Of a stretch of DNA of 64,000 bases, positions 25,389 through 32,799 are shown one piece after another. Below the pieces are notes generated by a model that had not been told where the DNA came from, made no database searches, and saw only the letters and a list, made by a program, of their open reading frames with translations. Position 1 is the stretch's first letter, and each line of letters begins with the position of its first letter. Position numbers and translations under genes: made by a program. Origin of the DNA: Oceanococcus sp964629015 (GTDB taxonomy: Bacteria > Pseudomonadota > Gammaproteobacteria > Nevskiales > Oceanococcaceae); contig CAZVMN010000003.1 of NCBI GenBank assembly GCA_964629015.1, forward strand, positions 186,001-250,000, read 5' to 3'.

Positions 25389-26449
25389 TGCGTCTGTTGG
25401 TGGCGCTGGTGTTGATGGCTGTGATTGGCCCCAGCATGGCTTGTCGCTGCAAACCCCAACCATTGGCCGATTACTTCGAAGCCGCTGACCAGGTCTGGCT
25501 CGGCCGGGTCACGGCCGCCGACAACCGTGCTGATCACCGAAAGCTTACGATCGAACCGCTTCGCGGCAACTTCAAAGCCACCACGCTGCACAAGCTCAGC
25601 CCTCTGGCTCTCTTCACCGCGTCATCCACGGCGACCTGTGGCATTGCGCCCGAGATCGGGGCGACATACGTGCTTTTTCCCCATATGCGCGATGGCAAAT
25701 TATGGGTTGATAGCTGTGACGGTAGTCGTCTACTGCTGCCGACGCAGGACAGCAGCGACGCAGCAGCGGGACGATTTATCGATGTTCCGAGCCGTCATGT
25801 GGTGCAACAACTCAATGGTCTGGGCGGTGCGTGGGCCTTGCGTCGTTTGCAAACGGCAAGCGCACCTAATCATGGAAATGCTAAACCACTGCTTGGACTT
25901 TTGGACTTGAAAACATTGGTCCACGGGGGATCGGTGGACTTGGTTGCTGCACCGCATAGCGGAGCACGACGTGTTGCTCGGTTCGAGGATTGGAATGCCC
26001 TGGAGCATCAGGAAATCGGTTACGAAGTCCCGGCCGCTGTTGTATTGGGCCGGCGTGACGGCTGGTCGCTGCTGCAGCTGAATGATGGACGCCAAGGCTG
26101 GATTTCGCCTGAGCAATCTGGGACTTGGTTCCCGTATCCCGAACTCGTCATGAAGCGGCTCAATTATTTGAACTCGGCTTGGAGCGGTTGGGTTTGGCCC
26201 TCAGCTGGCGCCGGGTTACCGATGCGACATCAACCCGGCGCGCGCGCCTTGGATCGTGGTGAATACCCGGTGCGTATTCATGAATTGACCCGGATTGGTG
26301 GCGAACCCTGGTTGCGCATTGATGTGTTGCAGCACGGCGAATGCGAAGGCCCAAGACCTGCTGTCAAGCTCAGCGGTTGGGTTCCCGCATACGGCGCGAC
26401 CTCAACGGGTCCCGGGCATACAGCGTGGTTTTATTCGCGAGGATGTTGA
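25385..26449 (+). CDS. Exported protein with TIMP/NTR-like and SH3-like regions
   Basis: 354-residue secreted protein. After a signal peptide (MMRLLVALVLMAVIG...) the mature chain begins CRCKP. The pattern that follows (ADQVWLGRVTAA, a central TCGIA...GATYVLFP, and a later DSCDGS) is that of bacterial TIMP-like/netrin-fold domains, up to about residue 120. A second part, near residues 215-255 (GRRDGWSLLQL..GRQGWI), looks like a bacterial SH3 domain, and a further similar stretch follows. Function is unknown; TIMP-like folds bind proteins and SH3b domains bind cell wall or peptides. The start at 25385 overlaps the previous stop. Confidence 0.65.
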   Translation: MMRLLVALVLMAVIGPSMACRCKPQPLADYFEAADQVWLGRVTAADNRADHRKLTIEPLRGNFKATTLHKLSPLALFTASSTATCGIAPEIGATYVLFPHMRDGKLWVDSCDGSRLLLPTQDSSDAAAGRFIDVPSRHVVQQLNGLGGAWALRRLQTASAPNHGNAKPLLGLLDLKTLVHGGSVDLVAAPHSGARRVARFEDWNALEHQEIGYEVPAAVVLGRRDGWSLLQLNDGRQGWISPEQSGTWFPYPELVMKRLNYLNSAWSGWVWPSAGAGLPMRHQPGARALDRGEYPVRIHELTRIGGEPWLRIDVLQHGECEGPRPAVKLSGWVPAYGATSTGPGHTAWFYSRGC

Positions 26450-26835
26450 CGGCGGCTGTCGGGAAACAGCGGCCATCACGAGCGGACACATACAATCGAA
26501 TACGGTCACATCGCAGCACAATGACGGGTCGTTTTAGCGTCGCAACAGTCGCTATCTCTCGTTCAGACACCACGTCGGCAATTTGCGACAGAGCTTACAC
26601 GCTTGAAAAAATTGGTCTTTTCCGGCTGCTTGGTCGTCGCTTGGTCAAATAATCCCGCTCTGTCTGCGATGACCAACAGTTTCCATGGCGTGCATCTCAC
26701 TCGGCCTTCGTGGGCCCACGATTCTCTTAAAAGGATTGTTTTTAAGCTTATGATTTTAAAGTAAAAATAAATGTTGCAGGAGATCCTGGCATGCAGCTTG
26801 CGCCAAACCTATCGAGTTCAAGCTAAGGACATCGC
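26450..26835. other. 386-bp intergenic stretch with AT-rich promoter region
   Basis: No convincing gene is present. A GCTGT/ACAGC hairpin (26455-26469) is just after the TIMP-like gene. A marked AT-rich tract (26724-26775), unlike the surrounding DNA, precedes the DUF1328 gene by about 60 bp and probably holds its promoter. A 53-codon frame from TTG 26603 starts like a signal peptide but has no ribosome binding site. Confidence 0.5.
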
Positions 26836-27012
26836 ATGTTACGACTCGCAATTTTGTTTTTCGTGATCGCCATCATCGCCGCAATTTTTGGTTTTGGTGG
26901 AATTGCCACGGCAGCGACTGACATTGCGCAATTGCTGTTCTTTGTATTTCTTGCGCTGTTTGTTGTGTTCGCGATTACCAACGCCTTGAGCGGACGCAAG
27001 CCGCCGGTCTAG
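26836..27012 (+). CDS. DUF1328 (YtjA/UPF0391) small membrane protein
   Basis: 58-residue protein, MLRLAILFFVIAIIAAIFGF..., with two membrane helices and the glycine-rich turn GFGGIATAA typical of the YtjA family. These proteins are often induced in stationary phase or under envelope stress; their action is unknown. AGGAC is nearby upstream. It is followed by a small acidic membrane protein and CsbD, forming a stress-type group that ends at a strong terminator. Confidence 0.9.
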   Translation: MLRLAILFFVIAIIAAIFGFGGIATAATDIAQLLFFVFLALFVVFAITNALSGRKPPV

Positions 27013-27061
27013 CGCACACACGATCCATTCGAAATATTCACGGCAAGCAAGGAGAAGCATT

Positions 27062-27226
27062 ATGAGTACCACCAAGGCTTTGATTATTGGCGCGCTGATC
27101 GCGCTAGGTGGCGTCGGCCTTTATGCCATGATGGATGAACCGTCTACCGGCGAACAGATTGGTGAATCATTTGACGAAGGCGTCGAGGAAGTACAAGACG
27201 AATTTGACGACGCGACCACACAGTAA
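27062..27226 (+). CDS. Small acidic membrane-anchored protein
   Basis: 54-residue protein. The N-terminal helix (residues 4-23, ALIIGALIALGGVGLYAMM) is followed by an acidic amphipathic tail (GESFDEGVEEVQDEFDD). AAGGAG precedes the ATG by eight bases. The tail resembles that of the small lipoprotein at 42543-42797. Location between DUF1328 and csbD suggests a stress role; no known family is recognised. Confidence 0.8.
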   Translation: MSTTKALIIGALIALGGVGLYAMMDEPSTGEQIGESFDEGVEEVQDEFDDATTQ

Positions 27227-27261
27227 AACCCCGATTCATCATCAAATGAAGGAGTGTAGCT

Positions 27262-27486
27262 ATGAGTAACTCGGACACCTTGAAAGGCAACTGGAAACAG
27301 TTGAAGGGCAGTATTCGCAGCCACTGGGCCGAACTCACCGAAGACGAGGTCGAGGGTGTGAAAGGCGATTGGCAGAACCTGGTCGGCAAGATTCAGGAAA
27401 AGTACGGCATTGCCCGTGACAAAGCCGAAGAACAGGCATCAAGCTTTCTGAAGCAGGCCAAGGACAAGCTTAATAGCAAAGCTTAA
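27262..27486 (+). CDS. CsbD-family stress protein
   Basis: 74-residue CsbD/YjbJ-type protein: MSNSDTLKGNWKQLKGSI... with the family's GxW(K)QLKG and WQNLVGKIQ pattern. CsbD proteins are abundant under general stress and desiccation; molecular function is unknown. AAGGAG precedes the ATG. It closes the small stress gene group and is followed by a strong terminator. Confidence 0.93.
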   Translation: MSNSDTLKGNWKQLKGSIRSHWAELTEDEVEGVKGDWQNLVGKIQEKYGIARDKAEEQASSFLKQAKDKLNSKA

Positions 27487-27509
27487 TCGCTCGCAGCTGG
27501 ACATACGAA

Positions 27510-27536
27510 GGGGCACCACTATGGTGCCCCCTTTTT
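27510..27536 (+). terminator. Rho-independent terminator after csbD
   Basis: GGGGCACCA/TGGTGCCCC hairpin (27510-27530) followed by CTTTTT. It is 23 bp after the csbD stop and lies before the convergent ompW gene. Confidence 0.88.
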
Positions 27537-27609
27537 CGTCCGCGGGCCTGCACAGCAGTGAACCGCTCGGGCTTGGTTCAGCGGGTGCAGGCAATGCACG
27601 TGACCGCCA

Positions 27610-28227
27610 CTAAAAGCGGTAGGAGCCACCAACCATCACAACCCAAGGGTCGATTTCGACTGGGACTTTCGAGCTGCTGCCATCCGCTGCTGTCAGTGTG
27701 GCGTCTGTGTCGATATCAATGTGCCACCAAGCCAAGCTAACGCCCCAGGCCTGGGTGAGCTGGAAATTCGTGCCGAATTGCAGCGCCAGACCGGTGGAGG
27801 CATCCAGCTTGAGATCCTGCGCGACGGCCGGGTCGATCTCTTCCTCAAAGAACACGGTGTGATTGATACCGGCACCCAGATAAGCGGAAATCGGTCCGCT
27901 GACGGGAAAATGGTAGTTCAGCAGCAATGTCGGTGGCAGGTGGCTGGTCTTGCCGATCTGCATGTCGTTGCTGGCCAACTTGATGTCGTGCTCGAAAGGC
28001 GATGCGCCTAACAGCTCCACACCGACCGATGCGGTGACCATGTAAGTCAGAGAAATGCCTAGGCCGGTGTCGTTATCCACTTTGACGGTTGGCCCGTTGT
28101 TGCTGTCCGGGTTCACACTGGCGATGCCGGCGCGAATGATCAGATCACCGGCCTCTCCAGCAAACGCCGGCGCGATTGCCAATGACAGGCCAATTGCACA
28201 GGCCAATTGTTTTGCTTTGCTGTTCAT
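27610..28227 (-). CDS. ompW: OmpW-family outer membrane beta-barrel
   Basis: Outer-membrane eight-stranded barrel of 205 residues. It has a signal peptide (ends AFAGEAG near residue 25), an N-terminal GDLIIRAGIASV typical of OmpW, and a terminal GSYRF with aromatic C-terminus. OmpW proteins form a narrow hydrophobic channel for small hydrophobic compounds. AlkL, which aids alkane uptake, is a relative, so a role in hydrophobic substrate entry fits a steroid degrader. Upstream lies a perfect FNR/Anr box placed as a class II activator site, so oxygen limitation probably induces it. Confidence 0.93.
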   Translation of the reverse strand: MNSKAKQLACAIGLSLAIAPAFAGEAGDLIIRAGIASVNPDSNNGPTVKVDNDTGLGISLTYMVTASVGVELLGASPFEHDIKLASNDMQIGKTSHLPPTLLLNYHFPVSGPISAYLGAGINHTVFFEEEIDPAVAQDLKLDASTGLALQFGTNFQLTQAWGVSLAWWHIDIDTDATLTAADGSSSKVPVEIDPWVVMVGGSYRF

Positions 28228-28265
28228 TGCTTACCCCTTAACTGGTGTCCTTGTTATTCAAACGA

Positions 28266-28314
28266 CAGCGCCACGTTAAGGGTTGGCGGTTGGGTCGGGA
28301 TTGATCTACATCAA
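28266..28314 (-). promoter_or_regulatory. FNR/Anr-dependent class II promoter of ompW
   Basis: TTGATCTACATCAA (28301-28314) matches the FNR/Anr consensus TTGAT-N4-ATCAA fully. A -10 element TAACGT sits on the minus strand at 28278-28273, which places a start at about 28266 if the box is centred at -41.5. The ompW ATG is about 38 bases further. Regulation of ompW by FNR is known in enterobacteria. Confidence 0.8.
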
Positions 28315-28359
28315 GTCTGGCCACTCACCCTAAAGGATGAAGCTGCCTGAGCCCTGATC

Positions 28360-28382
28360 TTTGATACTGATTGCCGATCAAA
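28360..28382. promoter_or_regulatory. TTTGAT/ATCAAA inverted repeat upstream of echA20
   Basis: TTTGAT (28360-28365) and ATCAAA (28377-28382) form 6-bp arms separated by 11 bp, about 47 bp before the echA20 ATG. It could be an operator for the second steroid operon. It does not match the mycobacterial KstR2 consensus, so a different regulator would be needed. Confidence 0.35.
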
Positions 28383-28428
28383 AACAAACGGTGCGGGTCG
28401 GTTCCGCGCCCGACAACACAGGCAGCGG

Positions 28429-29184
28429 ATGAGTTCAACGTTTCAAACCTCTATTGACCAGGGCATTGCCGAATTGGTCATCAATCACCCACCGGTCAAT
28501 GCACTGGACAGCGCAGGCTGGCATGCACTGGCGGATGAGATACATCGTCTGGGGGAAGCCGATGGTGTGCGGGTCATCGTGATCCGTGCGGAAGGGCGCG
28601 GTTTTTGTGCCGGTGTCGACATCAAAGAACTCAACGCTTATCCCGAGCGGATCGTTGATGTGAATGCCGGCAACTACCGCAGCTTCGAAGCGGTGCACCG
28701 CAATCCGGTGCCGGTGATTGTGGCAGTCCACGGTTTTGTGCTCGGTGGCGGCATCGGCATTACCGGTGCTGCGGACATTGTGGTGGCGGCCGACAACGCA
28801 ACCTTCGGTGTGCCGGAAGTGGATCGCGGCGCCATGGGCGGTGGAGCGCACTTACAGCGCCTCTTCGGCGTGCAAAAGGTGCGCATGATGTATTTCACCG
28901 GACAGCCGATCGATGCGGCCGAAGCCTATCGCCTTGGCGCGGTGGAGAAAGTCGTCGCACCGGAGCAATTGCGTGATGCCGCGCTGGAAATTGCCGCCCA
29001 GATCGCCGCCAAGAGCACCACGATGATCCGGCTGGCCAAGGAGTCGCTCAACGGTATTGAGGACGGCAACCTGGAAGATAAATACCGCTGGGAGCAGGGT
29101 TTCACCTTGCAGGCTTATTCCAGCAAAGATTCGGCGGAGACGCGCAAAGCCTTCGTTGAAAAACGCGAAGCGAGTTTCGACTGA
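28429..29184 (+). CDS. echA20: EchA20-like crotonase, ring-D hydrolase
   Basis: Crotonase-family protein of 251 residues. In Mycobacterium EchA20 hydrolytically opens ring D of HIEC-CoA to give COCHEA-CoA, the IpdAB substrate. Here the pattern PPVNALDSAGWHALAD, RAEGRGFCAGVDIKE (oxyanion region near residue 65) and PEVDRGAMGGGAHLQRL closely follow EchA20 rather than ordinary enoyl-CoA hydratases; the C-terminal KEALN-like segment (KESLNGIED) also agrees. It is the first gene of the second steroid operon and overlaps the next gene (TGATG at 29184). Confidence 0.88.
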   Translation: MSSTFQTSIDQGIAELVINHPPVNALDSAGWHALADEIHRLGEADGVRVIVIRAEGRGFCAGVDIKELNAYPERIVDVNAGNYRSFEAVHRNPVPVIVAVHGFVLGGGIGITGAADIVVAADNATFGVPEVDRGAMGGGAHLQRLFGVQKVRMMYFTGQPIDAAEAYRLGAVEKVVAPEQLRDAALEIAAQIAAKSTTMIRLAKESLNGIEDGNLEDKYRWEQGFTLQAYSSKDSAETRKAFVEKREASFD

Positions 29185-30350
29185 TGGATCTGAATTACAC
29201 CCAAGATCAACAGCAATTCCGCGCCACCGTGCGTGCTTGGCTGCAAGCCCATGTGCCGGCTGAGCCACTGCCGAGTTTCGATACCGAAGAGGGCTTTGCC
29301 GCTCACCGCGACTGGGAGGCCAAACTGGCCAGCCAGGGTTACAGCGCCGTGACCTGGCCCAAGGACCTGGGCGGACTCGGCGCCGATCTGATTCAGTGGC
29401 TGATCTTTGAAGAGGAATACTGGCGTGCCGGCGCTCCAGGGCGGGTCAACCAGAACGGGATTTTCCTGCTGGCACCGACCCTCATGGAATACGGTACGCC
29501 GGAACAAAAAGCGCGTTTTCTGCCGCGTATGGCGACCAGTGAAGACACCTGGGCGCAAGGTTGGTCCGAACCCGGTGCGGGTTCCGACATGGCGGCGATT
29601 CGCAGCACCGCACGGCGCGAAGGCGATGATTTTGTGATCAATGGTCAGAAAATCTGGTCAACCCGCGCGGTCTATGCCGATTGGTTGTTCGGATTGTTCC
29701 GCAGTGAATCCGGCTCATCACGCCATCACGGTTTGAGCTTCATCCTGATGCCGCTGGATCTGCCGGGCATCACTGTGCGGCCGATTCGTCAGCTCAACGG
29801 TTTGCCAGGCTTTGCCGAAATCTTTTTCGACAATGTGCGTGTGCCGGCCAACAACCTGTTGGGCGGTGAGGGCGAGGGCTGGCGTATTGCCATGGCCACG
29901 GCCGGATTTGAACGCGGCTTGATGCTGCGCTCACCCGCACGATTTCAGAAAACCGCTGCTGATCTGGTCGCGCTGTATCAGGCCAATCGGGAACGTTGCG
30001 ATGCCGACCCGGCGATACGCGACGCGGTGATGAAATGCTGGATGGATGCCGAGGCTTACACCCTGGCGACCTACGCGACGGCCTCGCGTTTGGCCAAAGG
30101 CGCGACGATTGGGGCGGAGGCCAGCACCAATAAGATTTTCTGGTCGGAACTCGACGTCAAAATGCACGAAACCGCGATGAGCATTCTGGGCGCACGCGCC
30201 GAGTTGATGCCGCACGCGCCGCAAGCGCAGGGCATTGCGCAGTGGCTGGACGGTTTCCTGTTCTCGTTGGCTGGGCCGATCTACGCCGGCACCAACGAGA
30301 TTCAACGCAACATCATTGCCGAACGCATGCTCGGCATGCCGCGCGCCTAA
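29184..30350 (+). CDS. Acyl-CoA dehydrogenase, larger subunit of a FadE pair
   Basis: FAD-dependent acyl-CoA dehydrogenase of 388 residues. Features: WSEPGAGSD near residue 131 (substrate/FAD site), the middle beta domain, and the C-terminal YAGTNEIQRN, which carries the FAD/substrate loop of the family. It resembles FadE30-type enzymes that introduce a double bond into HIP-CoA derivatives. Next to it, separated by 10 bp, is a shorter dehydrogenase lacking the TNEIQ motif. Steroid FadEs often form alpha2beta2 heterotetramers, so the two likely form one enzyme. The start overlaps the echA20 stop. Confidence 0.9.
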   Translation: MDLNYTQDQQQFRATVRAWLQAHVPAEPLPSFDTEEGFAAHRDWEAKLASQGYSAVTWPKDLGGLGADLIQWLIFEEEYWRAGAPGRVNQNGIFLLAPTLMEYGTPEQKARFLPRMATSEDTWAQGWSEPGAGSDMAAIRSTARREGDDFVINGQKIWSTRAVYADWLFGLFRSESGSSRHHGLSFILMPLDLPGITVRPIRQLNGLPGFAEIFFDNVRVPANNLLGGEGEGWRIAMATAGFERGLMLRSPARFQKTAADLVALYQANRERCDADPAIRDAVMKCWMDAEAYTLATYATASRLAKGATIGAEASTNKIFWSELDVKMHETAMSILGARAELMPHAPQAQGIAQWLDGFLFSLAGPIYAGTNEIQRNIIAERMLGMPRA

Positions 30351-30360
30351 GGGGACGGCT

Positions 30361-31413
30361 ATGAACTTTTCATTTGATGATCAGCAAGTCCAATTCCGCG
30401 ACGCCGTGCGCAGCTTTCTGGTCGTTCAGGCTGCCCCCGAAGTGCTGCGTGAACATTGGGAAACCACCGACTCAGGCCGTTCGCCGGAGATGCGTCAGAA
30501 GATCACTGAGCAGGGTCTGACCGCGTTGTCGGTGCCCGAAGCTTATGGTGGCTTGGGGCAGGGTGATCTGGACTGGGTGCTGCTGCTGCAGGAAGTCGGT
30601 TACCACGGGATACCGGATTCGCTGTCCGATGCGGCCTACGTTGGCGTGGGCATGGTTGCCAGTCTGGACGATGAGGCGTTTAAGCAGGAGTGGCTGGGGC
30701 GCATGTGTGAAGGCAAAGCGCGTCTGGCGATTTCCCATCCGCTCAACCCGCTGGTTCACGACGCCAAGATCGCCGACCTGATTCTTCTTTGGCACAACGA
30801 TGAGATTCATGCGGCGACGCCGGATCAGGTGAGCCTGGAACTCAATCCCAGCATCGACGCATCACGTCGGCTCTACAAACTCGACTGGACACCCAGCGAT
30901 GCCACGCGCATTTGCGAGGCGGCACAGGGCAAAGCGATCTGGGACAAAGCGGTCAATCGCGCGGCGGTCTCCATCGCGGCGCAATTGGTGGGATTGGCTC
31001 GTCGCATGCTCGACCTCGGGGTGGATTACTCGGCTCAGCGCAAACAATTCGGTAAGCCGATCGGCTCATTCCAGGCCATCAAGCATCAGATGGCTGACAT
31101 CGCGGTAAAGATTGAATTCGCCCGTCCTGTGCTGCATCGCGCGGCGTATGCGTTGCACAACGATGACGCTGGCCTGGCCTCGAAATCCTCGCATGCGCGT
31201 CTGGCCTGTGCGGAAGCCGCCTTACTCGCAGCACGCAATGCGATGCAGGCGCATGGCGCCATGGGTTACACCTGGGAAGCTGATCTGCAGATGTTCATGA
31301 AGCGGGCCTGGGCGCTGGAATCGTTCTGGGGTGATCGCTTGTTCCACAAGCAGCGCGTGGCGGACGCCTTGTTCGCGATGGACGCGCAGATCGGTCCCGC
31401 AACCACTTTTTAA
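30361..31413 (+). CDS. Acyl-CoA dehydrogenase, smaller subunit of a FadE pair
   Basis: 350-residue acyl-CoA dehydrogenase-like protein. N-terminal helical domain is recognisable (MNFSFDDQQVQFRDAVRSFL), and the C-terminal domain has RKQFGKPIGSFQAIKHQMAD. It lacks the TNEIQ loop near the end and is shorter than its neighbour, as expected for the beta partner in heteromeric steroid dehydrogenases. AGGGGAC precedes the ATG. I chose 30361 because a longer frame upstream overlaps the preceding gene. Likely works with the 388-residue protein encoded just upstream on a C/D-ring CoA ester. Confidence 0.88.
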   Translation: MNFSFDDQQVQFRDAVRSFLVVQAAPEVLREHWETTDSGRSPEMRQKITEQGLTALSVPEAYGGLGQGDLDWVLLLQEVGYHGIPDSLSDAAYVGVGMVASLDDEAFKQEWLGRMCEGKARLAISHPLNPLVHDAKIADLILLWHNDEIHAATPDQVSLELNPSIDASRRLYKLDWTPSDATRICEAAQGKAIWDKAVNRAAVSIAAQLVGLARRMLDLGVDYSAQRKQFGKPIGSFQAIKHQMADIAVKIEFARPVLHRAAYALHNDDAGLASKSSHARLACAEAALLAARNAMQAHGAMGYTWEADLQMFMKRAWALESFWGDRLFHKQRVADALFAMDAQIGPATTF

Positions 31414-31481
31414 GGCCTCAATCCGGCCCTCCATTTCGGGCGCGACAAGGCGTTGCGCCCATCGCAATACAGGAATTGATC

Positions 31482-32630
31482 ATGGCTGAAGCCTATATCG
31501 TTGACGCGCTGCGCACCCCGACCGGACGTCGCAAGGGTTCGCTGGCGCACATGCACGGCGCCGACCTGGGCGCGCATGTGATCAAGGCGTTGCTCTCGCG
31601 CAATGACATTCCGGCGGAAGATTACGATGACGTGATGTTCGGCTGCGTGGATGCCATCGGGCCGCTGGCCGGTAACATCGGTCGCACCTGCTGGTTGACC
31701 GCAGGCGGTCCGCTGTCAGTGCCCGGGGTGACGGTGGATCGTCAATGCGGTTCCTCACAGCAGGCGGTGCACTTCGCGGCTCAGGCCATCATGGCCGGCG
31801 TCAACGATGTGGTGATTGCCGGCGGTGTGCAGACCATGACCCAGATTCCAATTGGTTCGGCCATGTTGGCGGCCAAACCTTTGGGCTTTTCCGATCCGTT
31901 TTCGGGCAGCACGGGCTGGACCGAGCGTTTTGGCGATGAGCCGGTGTCGCAGTTCTACGGCGCGGAAAAAATGGTCAAGAAGTGGAATCTGACCCGCCGT
32001 GAGATGGAAGAATTTGCCCTGGAGTCGCATCGTCGCGGCATCCAGGCCATCAAGGAAGGCCGCTTTGATCGGGAGATTGTGCCGGTTGGCGATTTCGCCA
32101 TGGACGAGACCACACGCGAAACCTCGCTGGAGAAGATGGCCGAGCTGGATGTGTTGGCCGAAGGCGGCACGCTGACCGCAGCGGTGGCCAGCCAGACCTG
32201 TGACGGTGCGTCGGCGGTATTGGTGGTCTCAGAGGCGGCGCTCAAACGCTACAACCTGACCCCGCGTGCGCGCATCGTGCATATGGAAGTGATGGGTGAT
32301 GATCCGATCTACATGCTCACCGCGCCGATTCCGGCGACCGAGCGGGCGATGAAGCGCAGTGGTATGTCGCTGGACCAGATTGATCGGGTCGAGATCAATG
32401 AAGCGTTCGCACCGGTGCCGTTGTCGTGGCTCAAGGAAACCGGTTATCCGCACGACAAGACCAATGTGAATGGCGGGGCGATTGCCTTGGGCCATCCGCT
32501 GGGCGCAACCGGCACCAAACTGATGACGACCTTGCTGCATGAGCTGGAGCGCACGGGTGGCCGTTACGGGCTGCAGACCATGTGTGAGGGCGGTGGCGTG
32601 GCCAACGTGACGATCATCGAACGTTTGTAG
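31482..32630 (+). CDS. fadA6: FadA6-like thiolase
   Basis: Acetyl-CoA acyltransferase of 382 residues. The nucleophile cysteine lies in QCGSSQQAV near residue 87, the GHPLGATG segment with catalytic His is near 337, and CEGGGVANV near 370 supplies the second Cys. In Mycobacterium FadA6 is the thiolase of the late C/D-ring steps acting on MOODA-CoA-derived substrates. ATG 31482 has AGGAA seven bases upstream; an in-frame TTG at 31476 is too close. A GGGCGC/GCGCCC hairpin (31438-31460) lies in its leader. It is followed by a 24-bp inverted repeat. Confidence 0.9.
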   Translation: MAEAYIVDALRTPTGRRKGSLAHMHGADLGAHVIKALLSRNDIPAEDYDDVMFGCVDAIGPLAGNIGRTCWLTAGGPLSVPGVTVDRQCGSSQQAVHFAAQAIMAGVNDVVIAGGVQTMTQIPIGSAMLAAKPLGFSDPFSGSTGWTERFGDEPVSQFYGAEKMVKKWNLTRREMEEFALESHRRGIQAIKEGRFDREIVPVGDFAMDETTRETSLEKMAELDVLAEGGTLTAAVASQTCDGASAVLVVSEAALKRYNLTPRARIVHMEVMGDDPIYMLTAPIPATERAMKRSGMSLDQIDRVEINEAFAPVPLSWLKETGYPHDKTNVNGGAIALGHPLGATGTKLMTTLLHELERTGGRYGLQTMCEGGGVANVTIIERL

Positions 32631-32644
32631 TTTTCGACGTGAGC

Positions 32645-32743
32645 GCCTGGAACGCCTGTTTCAGGACTCGCTCAAGTACGTCCTTGTATCGCTTGTCATC
32701 GGCCATCCAGGCCTCTGACAGTCCTGAAACAGGCGTTCCAGGC
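32645..32743. repeat. Long inverted repeat between fadA6 and SDR gene
   Basis: Perfect 24-bp arms (32645-32668 and 32720-32743) around a 51-bp spacer that includes a GGCCATCCAGGCC palindrome-like core (32701-32713). The inner arm end, CAGTCCTGAA, is shared with element 1 at 16510-16519 (GACAGTCCTGAA). It starts 14 bp after the fadA6 stop. A role in transcript processing or stabilisation inside the operon is plausible; the remaining bases up to 32799 hold only the leader of the next gene. Confidence 0.8.
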
Positions 32744-32799
32744 ACTTCCAAGCTCTGGGCACGGCGTAAGGACGCTCGACACTTTAGGGATTTGGATTT

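Noticed and set aside
26603..26764. 53-codon frame starting TTG with a signal-peptide-like MKKLVFSGCLVVAW
   Set aside because: No ribosome binding site, rare start, and the end runs into the AT-rich promoter area of the DUF1328 gene. It could be a remnant, but support is too thin.
28315..28428. Search for a KstR2-like operator before the second steroid operon
   Set aside because: No AAGCAAG-NN-CTTGCTT-like sequence was found here or before ipdA; only the TTTGAT/ATCAAA repeat is present. Regulation must differ from mycobacteria.
31438..31460. GGGCGC/GCGCCC hairpin before fadA6 as terminator
   Set aside because: Six-bp stem with no T-tract, and the downstream gene continues the same operon; at most a leader structure.
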